Part shown: positions 9,689 through 17,859 of the stretch, one piece after another
How the letters are laid out: each line of letters opens with the position of its first letter
How positions within the stretch are numbered: the stretch's first letter is position 1
Assembly (NCBI GenBank): GCA_964393275.1
Contig: CAYMTA010000002.1
Location: 88,497 to 152,496 of the forward strand
Length of the DNA stretch: 64,000 nucleotides
Reading direction: 5' to 3'
Source of the DNA: SLRI01 sp964393275
GTDB taxonomy: Bacteria; Pseudomonadota; Alphaproteobacteria; Geminicoccales; Geminicoccaceae
Translations under genes and position numbers: made by a program
The notes under the pieces: model-generated
What the model was told of the DNA's origin: nothing
The model's database searches: none
What the model saw: the letters and a program-made list of their open reading frames with translations, nothing else

Positions 9689-10390
9689 CTAGCGGATCTG
9701 TCGCTCGAGCAGGGCGACCGGGCCGCCTTCGCGCTTCGAGAGATCGCTCAAGGCCTTGCGCCCGCCCGCCGCATAGGCGGCGACCGCGCGAAGCAGGGCG
9801 CGAAGCTCCGCCGGGGCCGAGGCGTCGAAGCGGCAGGCGGCACCGCCGGTGAGGCGGGCGATCTCCCCGAACGCAAAGGCGGCGTCGCGGTCGTTGCCCT
9901 CGTGAAAGACGAAGGCCTTGACTCCCAAAAGCCCGAGCCGACCGGCGAGATCGCCCAGCGTGTCGATCGATTCCTCGCAGGCGTCACCGATGAAGACCAG
10001 GGCGTGGATGCGCCGCTTGCCGGTCTCGTTGATCGCGTGGCGCAGGACCCGGTGGATCTGGGTGCGGCCGGCGCGGCAGCCGACCCGGACCATGAGATTG
10101 ACCAGCTCCGCCGCCTTGCCGACCCAGCGGCTCGCCTTGCACTCGTCGAAGCCCCGATAGAAGACGAGCTGGACGTCGAGCCCGCCGAGCCGGTCGGCCT
10201 CGAGGAACATCTCGCCCTGCACCGAGCAGGCCCGGTCCCAGGTCGGCCGCCTCGACGCCGTCGCGTCGAGCGCGAAGATCAGCCGTCCGCGCCCGGCCGC
10301 GTCGGCCGGCGCCGGCGCTTGCCGCAGCGCCTCGACGAAGGCGCTGACCGCATCGTCGGCGCGGTCGGTGATGTCCTTGCCCTTGCTCAT
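9689..10390 (-). CDS. Von Willebrand factor A-like domain protein
   Basis: 233 residues starting MSKGKDITDRADDAV (ATG at 10388-10390; upstream in-frame codons look non-coding). The core is a VWA-like fold: FALDATASRRPTWD gives a MIDAS-like DxTxS instead of DxSxS, and HALVFIGDACEES and VKAFVFHEGND supply later strands. It is conserved as a hypothetical protein in alphaproteobacteria, without an assigned function that I know of. It is 5 bases upstream of the J-domain gene, so the two are likely translated from one mRNA and may act together. Confidence 0.75.
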   Translation of the reverse strand: MSKGKDITDRADDAVSAFVEALRQAPAPADAAGRGRLIFALDATASRRPTWDRACSVQGEMFLEADRLGGLDVQLVFYRGFDECKASRWVGKAAELVNLMVRVGCRAGRTQIHRVLRHAINETGKRRIHALVFIGDACEESIDTLGDLAGRLGLLGVKAFVFHEGNDRDAAFAFGEIARLTGGAACRFDASAPAELRALLRAVAAYAAGGRKALSDLSKREGGPVALLERQIR

Positions 10391-10475
10391 GGCACATATG
10401 TTGGCCGGGCGGCGCCTCATTCCAGTGCCCGCGGGCCAGATGCCGAGGTCGCCCTCGAGCAAGGGCTGCCGCCGC

Positions 10476-11228
10476 TCAGTAGGTTGCGCGGCCGCCCGAG
10501 AGATCGAACACGGCGCCGGTCGTGAACGAGTTCTCGGCCGAGACGATCCAGGCGACCATCGCCGCCGCCTCCTCGACCTGGAGAAAGCGGCCGCGCGGGA
10601 TCTTCGAGAGCATGTAGTCGATATGCTGCTGGCTGATCTGGTCGAAGATGCGCGTCCTGGCGGCCGCCGGGGTGATGCAGTTGACCGCGATGTCGTGCTC
10701 GGCGAGCTCCTTGCCGAGCGACTTGGTGAGCGCGATCACGGCCGCCTTGGCGGCGCTGTAGGGTCCCGCATTGGGGTTGCCCTCCTTGCCGGCGATCGAG
10801 GCGGTCGAGCAGATGCGGCCGTAGTTCTGGGCGATCATCAAGGGCACCACCGCCTTCATGCAGTGGAAGACGCCGGTGATGTCGATGTCGAGGACCTGCT
10901 GCCAGGCTTCGTTCGGGTACTCCCAGATCTTGAAGGACGGCCCGGCGATGCCGGCATTGCAGACCAGGATGTCGATGCCGCCGAGCTCCTTCTGGGTCGC
11001 CGCCACCGCGCGCTCGACCGAGGCGTAGTCGGTGACGTCGACAGTGACTGCCTGCACGGTTCCCTGGCCACCGAGCTCCTTCGCGGTGGCGGCGGTGAGG
11101 CCGGCATCCATGTCCCAGAGCGCCACGCTCGCCTCCGACGCCAGCAGACGCTCGGCGATGGCCCGGCCGATGCCCTGGGCACCGCCGGTGACGACCGCCC
11201 GGCGACCGGCGAGATCGATCTTGTTCAC
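10476..11228 (-). CDS. SDR-family oxidoreductase (FabG-like)
   Basis: A 250-residue classical short-chain dehydrogenase/reductase. It shows the nucleotide-binding TGGAQGIG motif, the structural NAG (VCNAGIAG), the catalytic serine region (STASIAGKEGNPNAG) and YSAAK. The GTG at 11226-11228 is chosen because GGAGA lies a few bases upstream and the N-terminus VNKIDLAGRRAVVTGG fits the family. The substrate cannot be read from sequence. It is divergent from the small membrane protein gene at 11316. Confidence 0.9.
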   Translation of the reverse strand: MNKIDLAGRRAVVTGGAQGIGRAIAERLLASEASVALWDMDAGLTAATAKELGGQGTVQAVTVDVTDYASVERAVAATQKELGGIDILVCNAGIAGPSFKIWEYPNEAWQQVLDIDITGVFHCMKAVVPLMIAQNYGRICSTASIAGKEGNPNAGPYSAAKAAVIALTKSLGKELAEHDIAVNCITPAAARTRIFDQISQQHIDYMLSKIPRGRFLQVEEAAAMVAWIVSAENSFTTGAVFDLSGGRATY

Positions 11229-11315
11229 TTCCGTTCTCCCCTCGATGAATGCCCGCCTCGATAGACGGTTTGGCGCGGCTGCGGTAGTCACGGCCGCTCA
11301 TCTGGAGGAACACGG

Positions 11316-11729
11316 ATGCTCGCCGCCCTGCCGCTGCTCGTCTTCGTCGTCGGCTTCTACCACCTGATCGTGCTCATCGGCGTCGCCGGCCTCGGCGGCA
11401 TCGGCAGCGTCGTCCTGTCGCTGCCGCTGGTCTCCGGCGCCACCCTGGCGCTCACCACGGGCGATCTCCTGGTGCTGGCCGGCCTCGTCCTGCTCTACAT
11501 CGAGATCTTCAAGGCGACCCGCACCAGCACGGCGTCCATCGTCGACCACCTGCTCTCCATGGCGCTCTTCGTCATCTGCCTGGTCGAGGTCATCGTCCTG
11601 CCGGGCTTCGGCACCGCCACCTTCGTCATCCTGACCCTGATGACCGCCATCGACGTCGTCGCCGGCTTCACCGTGACGATCAGCGGCGCCAGGCGCGACA
11701 TCGGCCTCGAGGACGGCCTGCGCCGCTAG
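11316..11729 (+). CDS. Small integral membrane protein, function unknown
   Basis: 137 residues, almost entirely hydrophobic, with about four membrane segments (residues 2-22, 24-46, 49-65 and 75-118). A clear GGAGG precedes the ATG. The loop KATRTSTASIVDHLL and the polar tail SGARRDIGLEDGLRR are the only soluble parts. The family is conserved in alphaproteobacteria as uncharacterised membrane proteins, as far as I recall. It sits 25 bases before an EamA transporter gene on the same strand, so they may be co-expressed. Confidence 0.75.
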   Translation: MLAALPLLVFVVGFYHLIVLIGVAGLGGIGSVVLSLPLVSGATLALTTGDLLVLAGLVLLYIEIFKATRTSTASIVDHLLSMALFVICLVEVIVLPGFGTATFVILTLMTAIDVVAGFTVTISGARRDIGLEDGLRR

Positions 11730-11754
11730 TCCTCATTGCCGAGGAGGTCTCGGC

Positions 11755-12675
11755 TTGGCATCCCCCGGCGGCCGGATGACCCTGCTCGAATGGAGCCTGC
11801 TCGGGCTCCTTTCGGTGCTCTGGGGCGGCTCGTTCTTCTTCGTCGAGATAGCCTTGCGCGAGCTGGCGCCGCCCTGGCTCGTGCTGGCGCGGCTCGCCCT
11901 CGCGGCCCTGGCGCTGCAGCTCGTGATGCGGCTCGGCGGCCGGACGATCGAGATGGGGGCGGCGCTCTTCGGCCGGTTCGTCGTCATGGGCTGCCTCAAC
12001 AACGTCGTGCCGTTCTCGCTGATCTTCTGGAGCCAGACGGCGATCGACAGCAGCCTGGCCGCGATCCTCAACGCCACGACGCCGTTCTGGATGGTGCTGC
12101 TCGCCCATTTCCTGACCGCCGACGAGCGGGCGACGCCGCAAAAGCTCGCCGGCATCGCCATCGGCTGGGGCGGGGTCGTGGTGATGCTCGGCCCGGGCCT
12201 GCTCGCCGGGCTCGGCCAGGACCTCCTGCCCCAGCTCGCCGTCATCCTGGCGACGCTGTTCTATGCGCTGAGTGGGCTCTACGCGCGCCGCCTCGGGGGC
12301 GTGCCGCCGGTCGCCGCCGCCACCTGGCAGCTCACCGCCAGCACACTCGTGGCGGCACCGCTCGTGCTCCTGACCCAGCCGCTCCCGAATCTTCTGGCTC
12401 TCGGACCCGCGACATGGTCCGCCGTCCTGGCCCTGGCGCTGGTCAGCACGGCCTTCGCCTACGTGCTCTTCTTCCGCATCCTTCGCACCGCCGGCGCCAC
12501 CAACCTGCTGCTCGTCACCCTGCTCATCCCGGTCACCGCCGTGATCCTGGGCGGCCTCCTCCTCGGCGAGCGCCTGACGGGCGGCCAGGCCTTCGGCATG
12601 GCGCTGATCCTCGCCGGCCTTGCCGTGCTCGACGGGCGCGTCCTCAGGCCGCTGGCGGCGCTCCTCGGACGGTGA
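11755..12675 (+). CDS. EamA/DMT-family transporter
   Basis: A 306-residue inner-membrane transporter with two EamA repeats and about ten helices. Recognisable stretches are LLSVLWGGSFFFVEIAL, LNNVVPFSLIFWSQ, IDSSLAAILNATTPFW and LIPVTAVILGGLLLGE. The TTG at 11755 follows a good GAGGAGG, so it is taken as start; an ATG at 11776 is the alternative. Members export or import small metabolites and amino acids; the substrate is not predictable here. Confidence 0.9.
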   Translation: MASPGGRMTLLEWSLLGLLSVLWGGSFFFVEIALRELAPPWLVLARLALAALALQLVMRLGGRTIEMGAALFGRFVVMGCLNNVVPFSLIFWSQTAIDSSLAAILNATTPFWMVLLAHFLTADERATPQKLAGIAIGWGGVVVMLGPGLLAGLGQDLLPQLAVILATLFYALSGLYARRLGGVPPVAAATWQLTASTLVAAPLVLLTQPLPNLLALGPATWSAVLALALVSTAFAYVLFFRILRTAGATNLLLVTLLIPVTAVILGGLLLGERLTGGQAFGMALILAGLAVLDGRVLRPLAALLGR

Positions 12676-12743
12676 CCCGGGCGCCCTTGCCAGCCGGCCG
12701 CCCACGCACAACTCTTCCTGCGACAACAGAGGGAGGCGGCTTC

Positions 12744-14126
12744 ATGGCGGAAGATCGGCGGGGACTCGAGCACACCAGCACCAGCGACGAGGCGGTGGCG
12801 CTCTTCGACCAGGCGGTGGACCACTATCTCGAATACCGGCTCGACACCGGCGACTGGCTGCAACGGTCGCTCGAGGCCGACCCCTCCTTCGTCATGCCGC
12901 GCATCCTCAAGGCCTCGCTGCTGCGCCTGCTGGGCTCCGACAGCGTGGCACCGGCGATCGCCGAGGAGGTCGCCGCCCTCGATGCGCTCGACGTCGCCCG
13001 CAACCGTCGCGAGGCGCTGCACGAAAAGGCGCTGCGCCACTGGCTCGCCGGCGATGTCACGTCCGCCACGCGGGCCTGGGAGGCCATCGTCGTCGAATGG
13101 CCGTTCGACCTCGTGGCGCTGCGGCACCTGCATTTCCAGAGCTTCTGGCTCGGCGAGCAGCCGGCCATGCGCAACGCCGTGGCCGGCGCCCTGCCGGCCT
13201 GGTCGCCGGAGCTGCCGGGCTACGGCTTCGTCCAGGGCATGCTCGCCTTCGGGCTCGAGGAGGCCGGCGACCACGCCCGCGCCGAGGCGCTGGGCCGGGA
13301 AGCCGTCGAGCGCAATCCCGACGACCTCTGGGCGATCCACGCCGTGGCGCACGTCATGGAGATGCAGGGCAGGCTCCACGACGGCCGAGCCTGGCTCGAC
13401 TATCCGGCCGACCGCTGGGCGGATCGCGGGCCCGTCAAGAACCACGTCTGGTGGCACGCCGCCCTCTTCGCCCACGAGAGCGGCGATTTCGACGCGGCGC
13501 TGGCGCTCTACGACACGCATATCGAGCCCGGCGAGCGGCGCGTCTCGACCGACATGATGAATGCCCCTTCGCTCCTCGCCCGGCTCGAGATGGCCGGCCA
13601 GGACGTCGGCGACCGCTGGGAGCAGCTCGCGCTTTGGGCCGAGGGCTGGGTCGACGACCACGTCATCGCATTCACCGACTCGCACACCATGATCCCGCTC
13701 GCCCGCACCGGCCGGGCGGCAGCGGCGGACCGGCTGATCGCCTCGCTGGAGCGGTTCGCTCGACAGCCCGACAACGATGCCGCACGCCGGGTCGAGCCCT
13801 ATCTCCTGCCGTTGGCCCGAGCCACCCGCGCCTTCTATGACGGCCGCCCGGGGGAGGCGGTCGATCTCCTGCAGCCGATCCGCGACCGGCTCCTGCCGAT
13901 CGGCGGCAGCCACGCGCAGCGCGACATCTTCCACCAGCTCCTGCTCGAGGCCGCGATCCGGGCCGGCCGCTGGCCCCTGGCCCGCGCCCTCGCCAGCGAA
14001 CGGGTGACGCTCCGGCCGGCCAGCCACCTCAACTGGCTGAAGCTGGCCGAGCTCTTCGAAGGGGCCGGCGACGCTGATGCCGGCGCCCGCGCCCGCGAGC
14101 AGGCCGAGGCCCGGCTCGCGGCGTAG
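12744..14126 (+). CDS. TTC38-like tetratricopeptide-repeat protein
   Basis: A 460-residue soluble helical-repeat protein of the tetratricopeptide 38 family. Diagnostic stretches are GYGFVQGMLAFGLEEAG, NPDDLWAIHAVAHVMEMQGR and KNHVWWHAALF. The start at 12744 has GGGAGG upstream, and sequence before it in the same frame overlaps the transporter gene and reads as arginine-rich noise. No enzymatic function is established for the family; it probably acts as a scaffold. The gene begins 68 bases after the transporter stop. Confidence 0.88.
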   Translation: MAEDRRGLEHTSTSDEAVALFDQAVDHYLEYRLDTGDWLQRSLEADPSFVMPRILKASLLRLLGSDSVAPAIAEEVAALDALDVARNRREALHEKALRHWLAGDVTSATRAWEAIVVEWPFDLVALRHLHFQSFWLGEQPAMRNAVAGALPAWSPELPGYGFVQGMLAFGLEEAGDHARAEALGREAVERNPDDLWAIHAVAHVMEMQGRLHDGRAWLDYPADRWADRGPVKNHVWWHAALFAHESGDFDAALALYDTHIEPGERRVSTDMMNAPSLLARLEMAGQDVGDRWEQLALWAEGWVDDHVIAFTDSHTMIPLARTGRAAAADRLIASLERFARQPDNDAARRVEPYLLPLARATRAFYDGRPGEAVDLLQPIRDRLLPIGGSHAQRDIFHQLLLEAAIRAGRWPLARALASERVTLRPASHLNWLKLAELFEGAGDADAGARAREQAEARLAA

Positions 14127-14276
14127 GGCACCCATTCACAGGCGAGCCCGTGGCAGCCCTTGCCAACGCCACCATTTCGACCGTAGTCTAAATATCGAAC
14201 GATCGACCGGGTCCGCTGCCCGACGCCCGGACATGCGGGTGGCTCGCGCGACGGGATCGTCGAAAGGGAGGCTGAA

Positions 14277-14801
14277 ATGGTCGGGTGTCCGAGGCTGGTG
14301 GAAGTCGGCAGGCGGCAGTTCCTACGGGGTGGCGGGGCCAGCGTGGCGGGTGCCGCGGCGGCGGCGCTGGTGGCGGCACCGGCCAGCCGGGCGCAGGGCG
14401 CGGCACTGGTGGATTACCCCACCACCCGGCTCGCCAACATCGCCGACCTCGAGATCAACGTGCCGTTCGACATCGCCTACCCGGATGATGATTCGCCGGG
14501 GGTGCTGCTCAGGCTCGGCCATGCCGTGCCGGACGGCGTGGGGCCGGACAGCGACATCGTCGCCTTCTCGACGCTCTGCCCGCACAGGGGCTTTCCGCTG
14601 AGCTACGATTCAACCGACCGGGTGTTCAACTGCCCGGGCCATTATTCGCGCTTCGACAGCGAGAAGGGCGGGCTCCAGATCTGGGGCCAGGCGACGCAGA
14701 ACCTGCCGCAGTTCACGCTCACGGTCGACGATGCCGGCGACATCCACGCCCGGGGCGTCGACGAGCTGATCTACGGCCGCCTCGGCAACGTGCTGGCGTA
14801 G
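14277..14801 (+). CDS. aioB: Arsenite oxidase small subunit (Rieske protein)
   Basis: 174-residue Rieske [2Fe-2S] subunit of periplasmic arsenite oxidase, passing electrons from AioA to a c-type cytochrome. A twin-arginine signal (GRRQFLRGG, R12-R13) exports it. Cluster ligands are C101-x-H103 and C119-x2-H122. The two cysteines that form a disulphide in many Rieske proteins are replaced by Phe and Gly (CPHRGF, CPGH), as known for the Rhizobium NT-26 enzyme. It precedes aioA by 13 bases, the canonical order. Confidence 0.95.
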   Translation: MVGCPRLVEVGRRQFLRGGGASVAGAAAAALVAAPASRAQGAALVDYPTTRLANIADLEINVPFDIAYPDDDSPGVLLRLGHAVPDGVGPDSDIVAFSTLCPHRGFPLSYDSTDRVFNCPGHYSRFDSEKGGLQIWGQATQNLPQFTLTVDDAGDIHARGVDELIYGRLGNVLA

Positions 14802-14814
14802 GGGAGGAACGACC

Positions 14815-17349
14815 ATGGCCTTCAAGCGTCGAATCGACCGTCTGCCGATCATCCCGGCCGACGCCAAAAAGCACACCGCCGTCTGCCAGTTCTGCATCGT
14901 CGGCTGCGGCTATCACGCCTACACCTGGGACATGAACCGGCAGGGCGGCACGGCGCCCGACCAGAACATCTTCGGGGTCGACCTCGGCCAGCAGCAATTC
15001 GCCGAGACGCCGGCTTGGTACGCGCCGTCGATGTACAATGTCGTCAGGCAGAACGGCAAGGACGTGCATCTGGTCATCAAGCCCGACCACGACTGCGTCG
15101 TGAACTCGGGCCTCGGCTCGGTCCGCGGCGCGCGCATGGCCGAGATGAGCTACTCGGAGACCCGCACCACCCAGCAGCAGCGTCTCACCGATCCGCTCGT
15201 CTGGCGCTACGGCTCGATGATGCCGACGACCTGGGACGACGCGCTCGACCTCGTCGCCCGGGTCACCGCCGCCGTGATCGACAAGCAGGGCGAGGACGGC
15301 CTGATCGTCTCGGCCTTCGACCACGGTGGCGCCGGCGGCGGCTACGAGAACACCTGGGGCACCGGCAAGCTCTATTTCGGTGCCATGAAGATCAAGAACA
15401 TCCGCATCCACAACCGCCCGGCCTATAATTCCGAGGTCCACGGCACCCGTGACATGGGTGTGGGCGAGCTCAACAACTGCTACGAGGACGCCGAGCTCGC
15501 CGACACCATCGTCGCCGTCGGCACCAACCCGCTCGAGACCCAGACCAACTACTTCCTCAACCATTGGGTGCCGAACCTGCGCGGCACCTCGTTGGGCAAG
15601 AAGCGGGAGGAGCTGCCGGGCGAGCCGCACGCGCCGGCCCGGATCATCATCGTCGACCCGCGTCGCACGGTGACCGTCAATGCCTGCGAAGCCGAGGCCG
15701 GCAAGGACAACGTCCTGCATCTGGCGATCCAGAGCGGCACCGATCTCGCCCTCTTCAACGCGCTCTTCACCTACATCGCCGACAAGGGCTGGATCGATCG
15801 GGCGTTCGTCGAGGCCTCGACCCTGCGCGAGCCGCGGGACCCGCCGCCGCTCTACCCGGCCCGCGGTGCGTCCGATGCCAATCCGGGCCATCTCACCAGC
15901 TTCGAGGCGGCCCTCGAAGGTTGCCGCACGTCGCTCGAGGACGCGGCCAGGATTACCGGCCTCGATCCCGCCCTCATCGTCAAGGCGGCGGAATGGATCG
16001 CCATGCCGAAGGAGGGTGGCCAGCGCCGCCGCACCATGTTCGGCTACGAGAAGGGGCTGATCTGGGGCAACGACAACTACCGGACCAACGGTGCCCTGGT
16101 GAATCTCGCCCTCGCCACCGGCAATGTCGGCCGGCCGGGTGGCGGGGTCGTTCGCCTCGGCGGGCACCAGGAGGGCTATGTCCGCCCGAGCGACGCCCAT
16201 GTCGGGCGACCGGCGGCCTATGTCGACCGGCTCCTGATCGAGGGCGGCGGCGGGGTGCACCACATCTGGGCCTGCGACCACTACAAGACGACGCTGAACG
16301 CGCAAGAGTTCAAGCGCGTCTACAAGCGGCGCACCGACCTCGTGAAGGACGCGATCAACGGCGTGCCGGCGGGGGACAGGGACGCCATGGTCGGCGCCAT
16401 CGTCGAGGCCATCGGCAAAGGCGGCCTCTTCGCCGTGAACGTCGACATCGTGCCGACCAGGATCGGCGAGGCCTGCCATGTGGTGCTGCCGGCCGCCACT
16501 GCCGGCGAGATGAACCTCACCTCGATGAACGGCGAGCGGCGGATGCGGATCACCGAGCGCTACATGGACCCGCCGGGGCAGGCGATGCCCGACTGCCTGA
16601 TCGCCGCGCGCCTCGCCAACCATCTGGAGCGGGTGCTCAGGGCGGCCGGCAAGGATGCCTACGCCGACCAGTTCCAGGGCTTCGACTGGCGGACCGAGGA
16701 GGACGCCTTCATGGACGGCTACCATGCCAACGCGCATGGCGGCGAGCACGTCACCTACGAGCGCCTTCGGGCCATGGGCACCAACGGCTTCCAGGAGCCG
16801 GCCGTGGGCTTCGCGGACGGCGAGATCGAGGGGACGAAGCGTCTCTACACCGAGGGGGTCTTCTCGACCGATGACGGCAAGGCACGCTTCATGGCTGCAC
16901 CCTGGCGCGGGCTCGAGGCACCCGGCAAGGAGGAGCAGCGGGCCAGCTTCCGCTTCCTCGTCAACAACGGGCGCACCAACATCGTCTGGCAGTCCGCCTA
17001 TCTCGATCAGGCCAACGACTTCGTCATGGACCGCTGGCCCTATCCGTTCATCGAGATGCACCCGGACGACATGGCCGAGCTCGACCTCGGCGAGGGCGAT
17101 CTGGTCGAGCTCTTCAACGACGCCGGCTCGACCCAGGCAATGGCGCTGCCGACGGCGACGGCACGGCGGGGCGAGACCTTCATGCTGTTCGCCTATCCGA
17201 CGGGCGTGCAGGGCAACGTGGTCAACGCCGGCACCAACGAGCTCGTCATCCCGAACTACAAGCAGACCTGGGCCGACATCCGCAAGCTGGCGGACGCGCC
17301 CAAGGCGGTGGCCCACCTGTCGTTCAAGTCCAGGGAATACCGCATCTGA
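14815..17349 (+). CDS. aioA: Arsenite oxidase large molybdopterin subunit
   Basis: 844-residue catalytic subunit that oxidises arsenite to arsenate in the periplasm, using bis-MGD molybdenum and a [3Fe-4S] cluster. Cluster ligands are C24-x2-C27-x3-C31 (CQFCIVGCGYHAY). Other family stretches are TWDDALDLVARVT, FDHGGAGGGYENTWG, VGTNPLETQTNYFLNHW and MFGYEKGLIWGNDNY. It has no signal peptide of its own; export would be in complex with AioB through the Tat system. Length and sequence fit AioA rather than ArrA or ArxA. An intrinsic terminator follows at once. Confidence 0.97.
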   Translation: MAFKRRIDRLPIIPADAKKHTAVCQFCIVGCGYHAYTWDMNRQGGTAPDQNIFGVDLGQQQFAETPAWYAPSMYNVVRQNGKDVHLVIKPDHDCVVNSGLGSVRGARMAEMSYSETRTTQQQRLTDPLVWRYGSMMPTTWDDALDLVARVTAAVIDKQGEDGLIVSAFDHGGAGGGYENTWGTGKLYFGAMKIKNIRIHNRPAYNSEVHGTRDMGVGELNNCYEDAELADTIVAVGTNPLETQTNYFLNHWVPNLRGTSLGKKREELPGEPHAPARIIIVDPRRTVTVNACEAEAGKDNVLHLAIQSGTDLALFNALFTYIADKGWIDRAFVEASTLREPRDPPPLYPARGASDANPGHLTSFEAALEGCRTSLEDAARITGLDPALIVKAAEWIAMPKEGGQRRRTMFGYEKGLIWGNDNYRTNGALVNLALATGNVGRPGGGVVRLGGHQEGYVRPSDAHVGRPAAYVDRLLIEGGGGVHHIWACDHYKTTLNAQEFKRVYKRRTDLVKDAINGVPAGDRDAMVGAIVEAIGKGGLFAVNVDIVPTRIGEACHVVLPAATAGEMNLTSMNGERRMRITERYMDPPGQAMPDCLIAARLANHLERVLRAAGKDAYADQFQGFDWRTEEDAFMDGYHANAHGGEHVTYERLRAMGTNGFQEPAVGFADGEIEGTKRLYTEGVFSTDDGKARFMAAPWRGLEAPGKEEQRASFRFLVNNGRTNIVWQSAYLDQANDFVMDRWPYPFIEMHPDDMAELDLGEGDLVELFNDAGSTQAMALPTATARRGETFMLFAYPTGVQGNVVNAGTNELVIPNYKQTWADIRKLADAPKAVAHLSFKSREYRI

Positions 17350-17356
17350 CCCGCGG

Positions 17357-17386
17357 ACGACCCCGGCTTCGAAGGCCGGGGTCGTT
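17357..17386 (+). terminator. Intrinsic terminator after aioBA
   Basis: A perfect 11-bp stem (17357-17367 with 17375-17385) closes a loop of seven bases, followed by TTCCT. The stem is GC-rich (ACGACCCCGGC on the left arm). It lies 8 bases after the aioA stop. The U tract is short, so termination may be partial and some transcripts could run into the arsR gene. Confidence 0.75.
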
Positions 17387-17477
17387 CCTCGTGGATGGCG
17401 CCGCGCCCCTCGCCGCATTGACGGACAACGGGATCGATGCACCTCCCATTGCAGCGCAACACGAGGGTGCACGCTAC

Positions 17478-17822
17478 ATGGAAGAACGGCAGGCGGTCGC
17501 GACGTTGACCGCCCTCGCGCATGAGACACGACTGCGCGTGGTGCGTCGCCTCATGGTCGAAGGGCCAAGCGGCCTTCCTGCCGGTGCGATCGCGCAGACG
17601 CTCGGCATCACCCCGCCGACGCTCTCGTTCCATCTCAAGGAGCTGGAGCGATCCGGCCTCCTGCGCTCCTGGCGGCGGCAGCGGCAGATCTTCTATGCGG
17701 TCGAGATCGACGGCATGCGCAAGCTCCTGGCCTTCCTGACGCAGGACTGCTGCAATGGCCACCCTGAGGTCTGTGGCGATCTCGCGACCTACGCGGCGCT
17801 CTGCGAGCCGCCGGCGCAATGA
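17478..17822 (+). CDS. arsR: ArsR/SmtB-family metalloregulator with C-terminal Cys cluster
   Basis: 114-residue winged-helix repressor. The core reads ATLTALAHETRLRVVRRL, with the recognition helix in ITPPTLSFHLKELERSGLL. Near the C-terminus is a DCCNGHPEVC cluster, resembling the three-cysteine As(III)/Sb(III) site of the Acidithiobacillus ferrooxidans ArsR. It probably senses arsenite and controls the upstream aioBA genes or a distant ars operon. The ATG at 17478 is preferred over an in-frame upstream start at 17391, which would overlap the aioBA terminator region. It is convergent with fhs. Confidence 0.88.
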   Translation: MEERQAVATLTALAHETRLRVVRRLMVEGPSGLPAGAIAQTLGITPPTLSFHLKELERSGLLRSWRRQRQIFYAVEIDGMRKLLAFLTQDCCNGHPEVCGDLATYAALCEPPAQ

Positions 17823-17859
17823 TCGGCATGGCGAAGGCGAGGAGCGTGGCGCCCGGCTT

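Noticed and set aside
14145..14175. A TGGCA...TTGC pattern upstream of aioB that resembles a sigma-54 promoter
   Set aside because: The GG and GC doublets are 8 bases apart, not the 10 required for the -24/-12 elements.
14719..17529. Very long open frame antisense to aioA
   Set aside because: It mirrors the GC-rich codon pattern of aioA; the sense strand has full arsenite oxidase homology. The same applies to long frames opposite mutA, mutB, livG and aasR.
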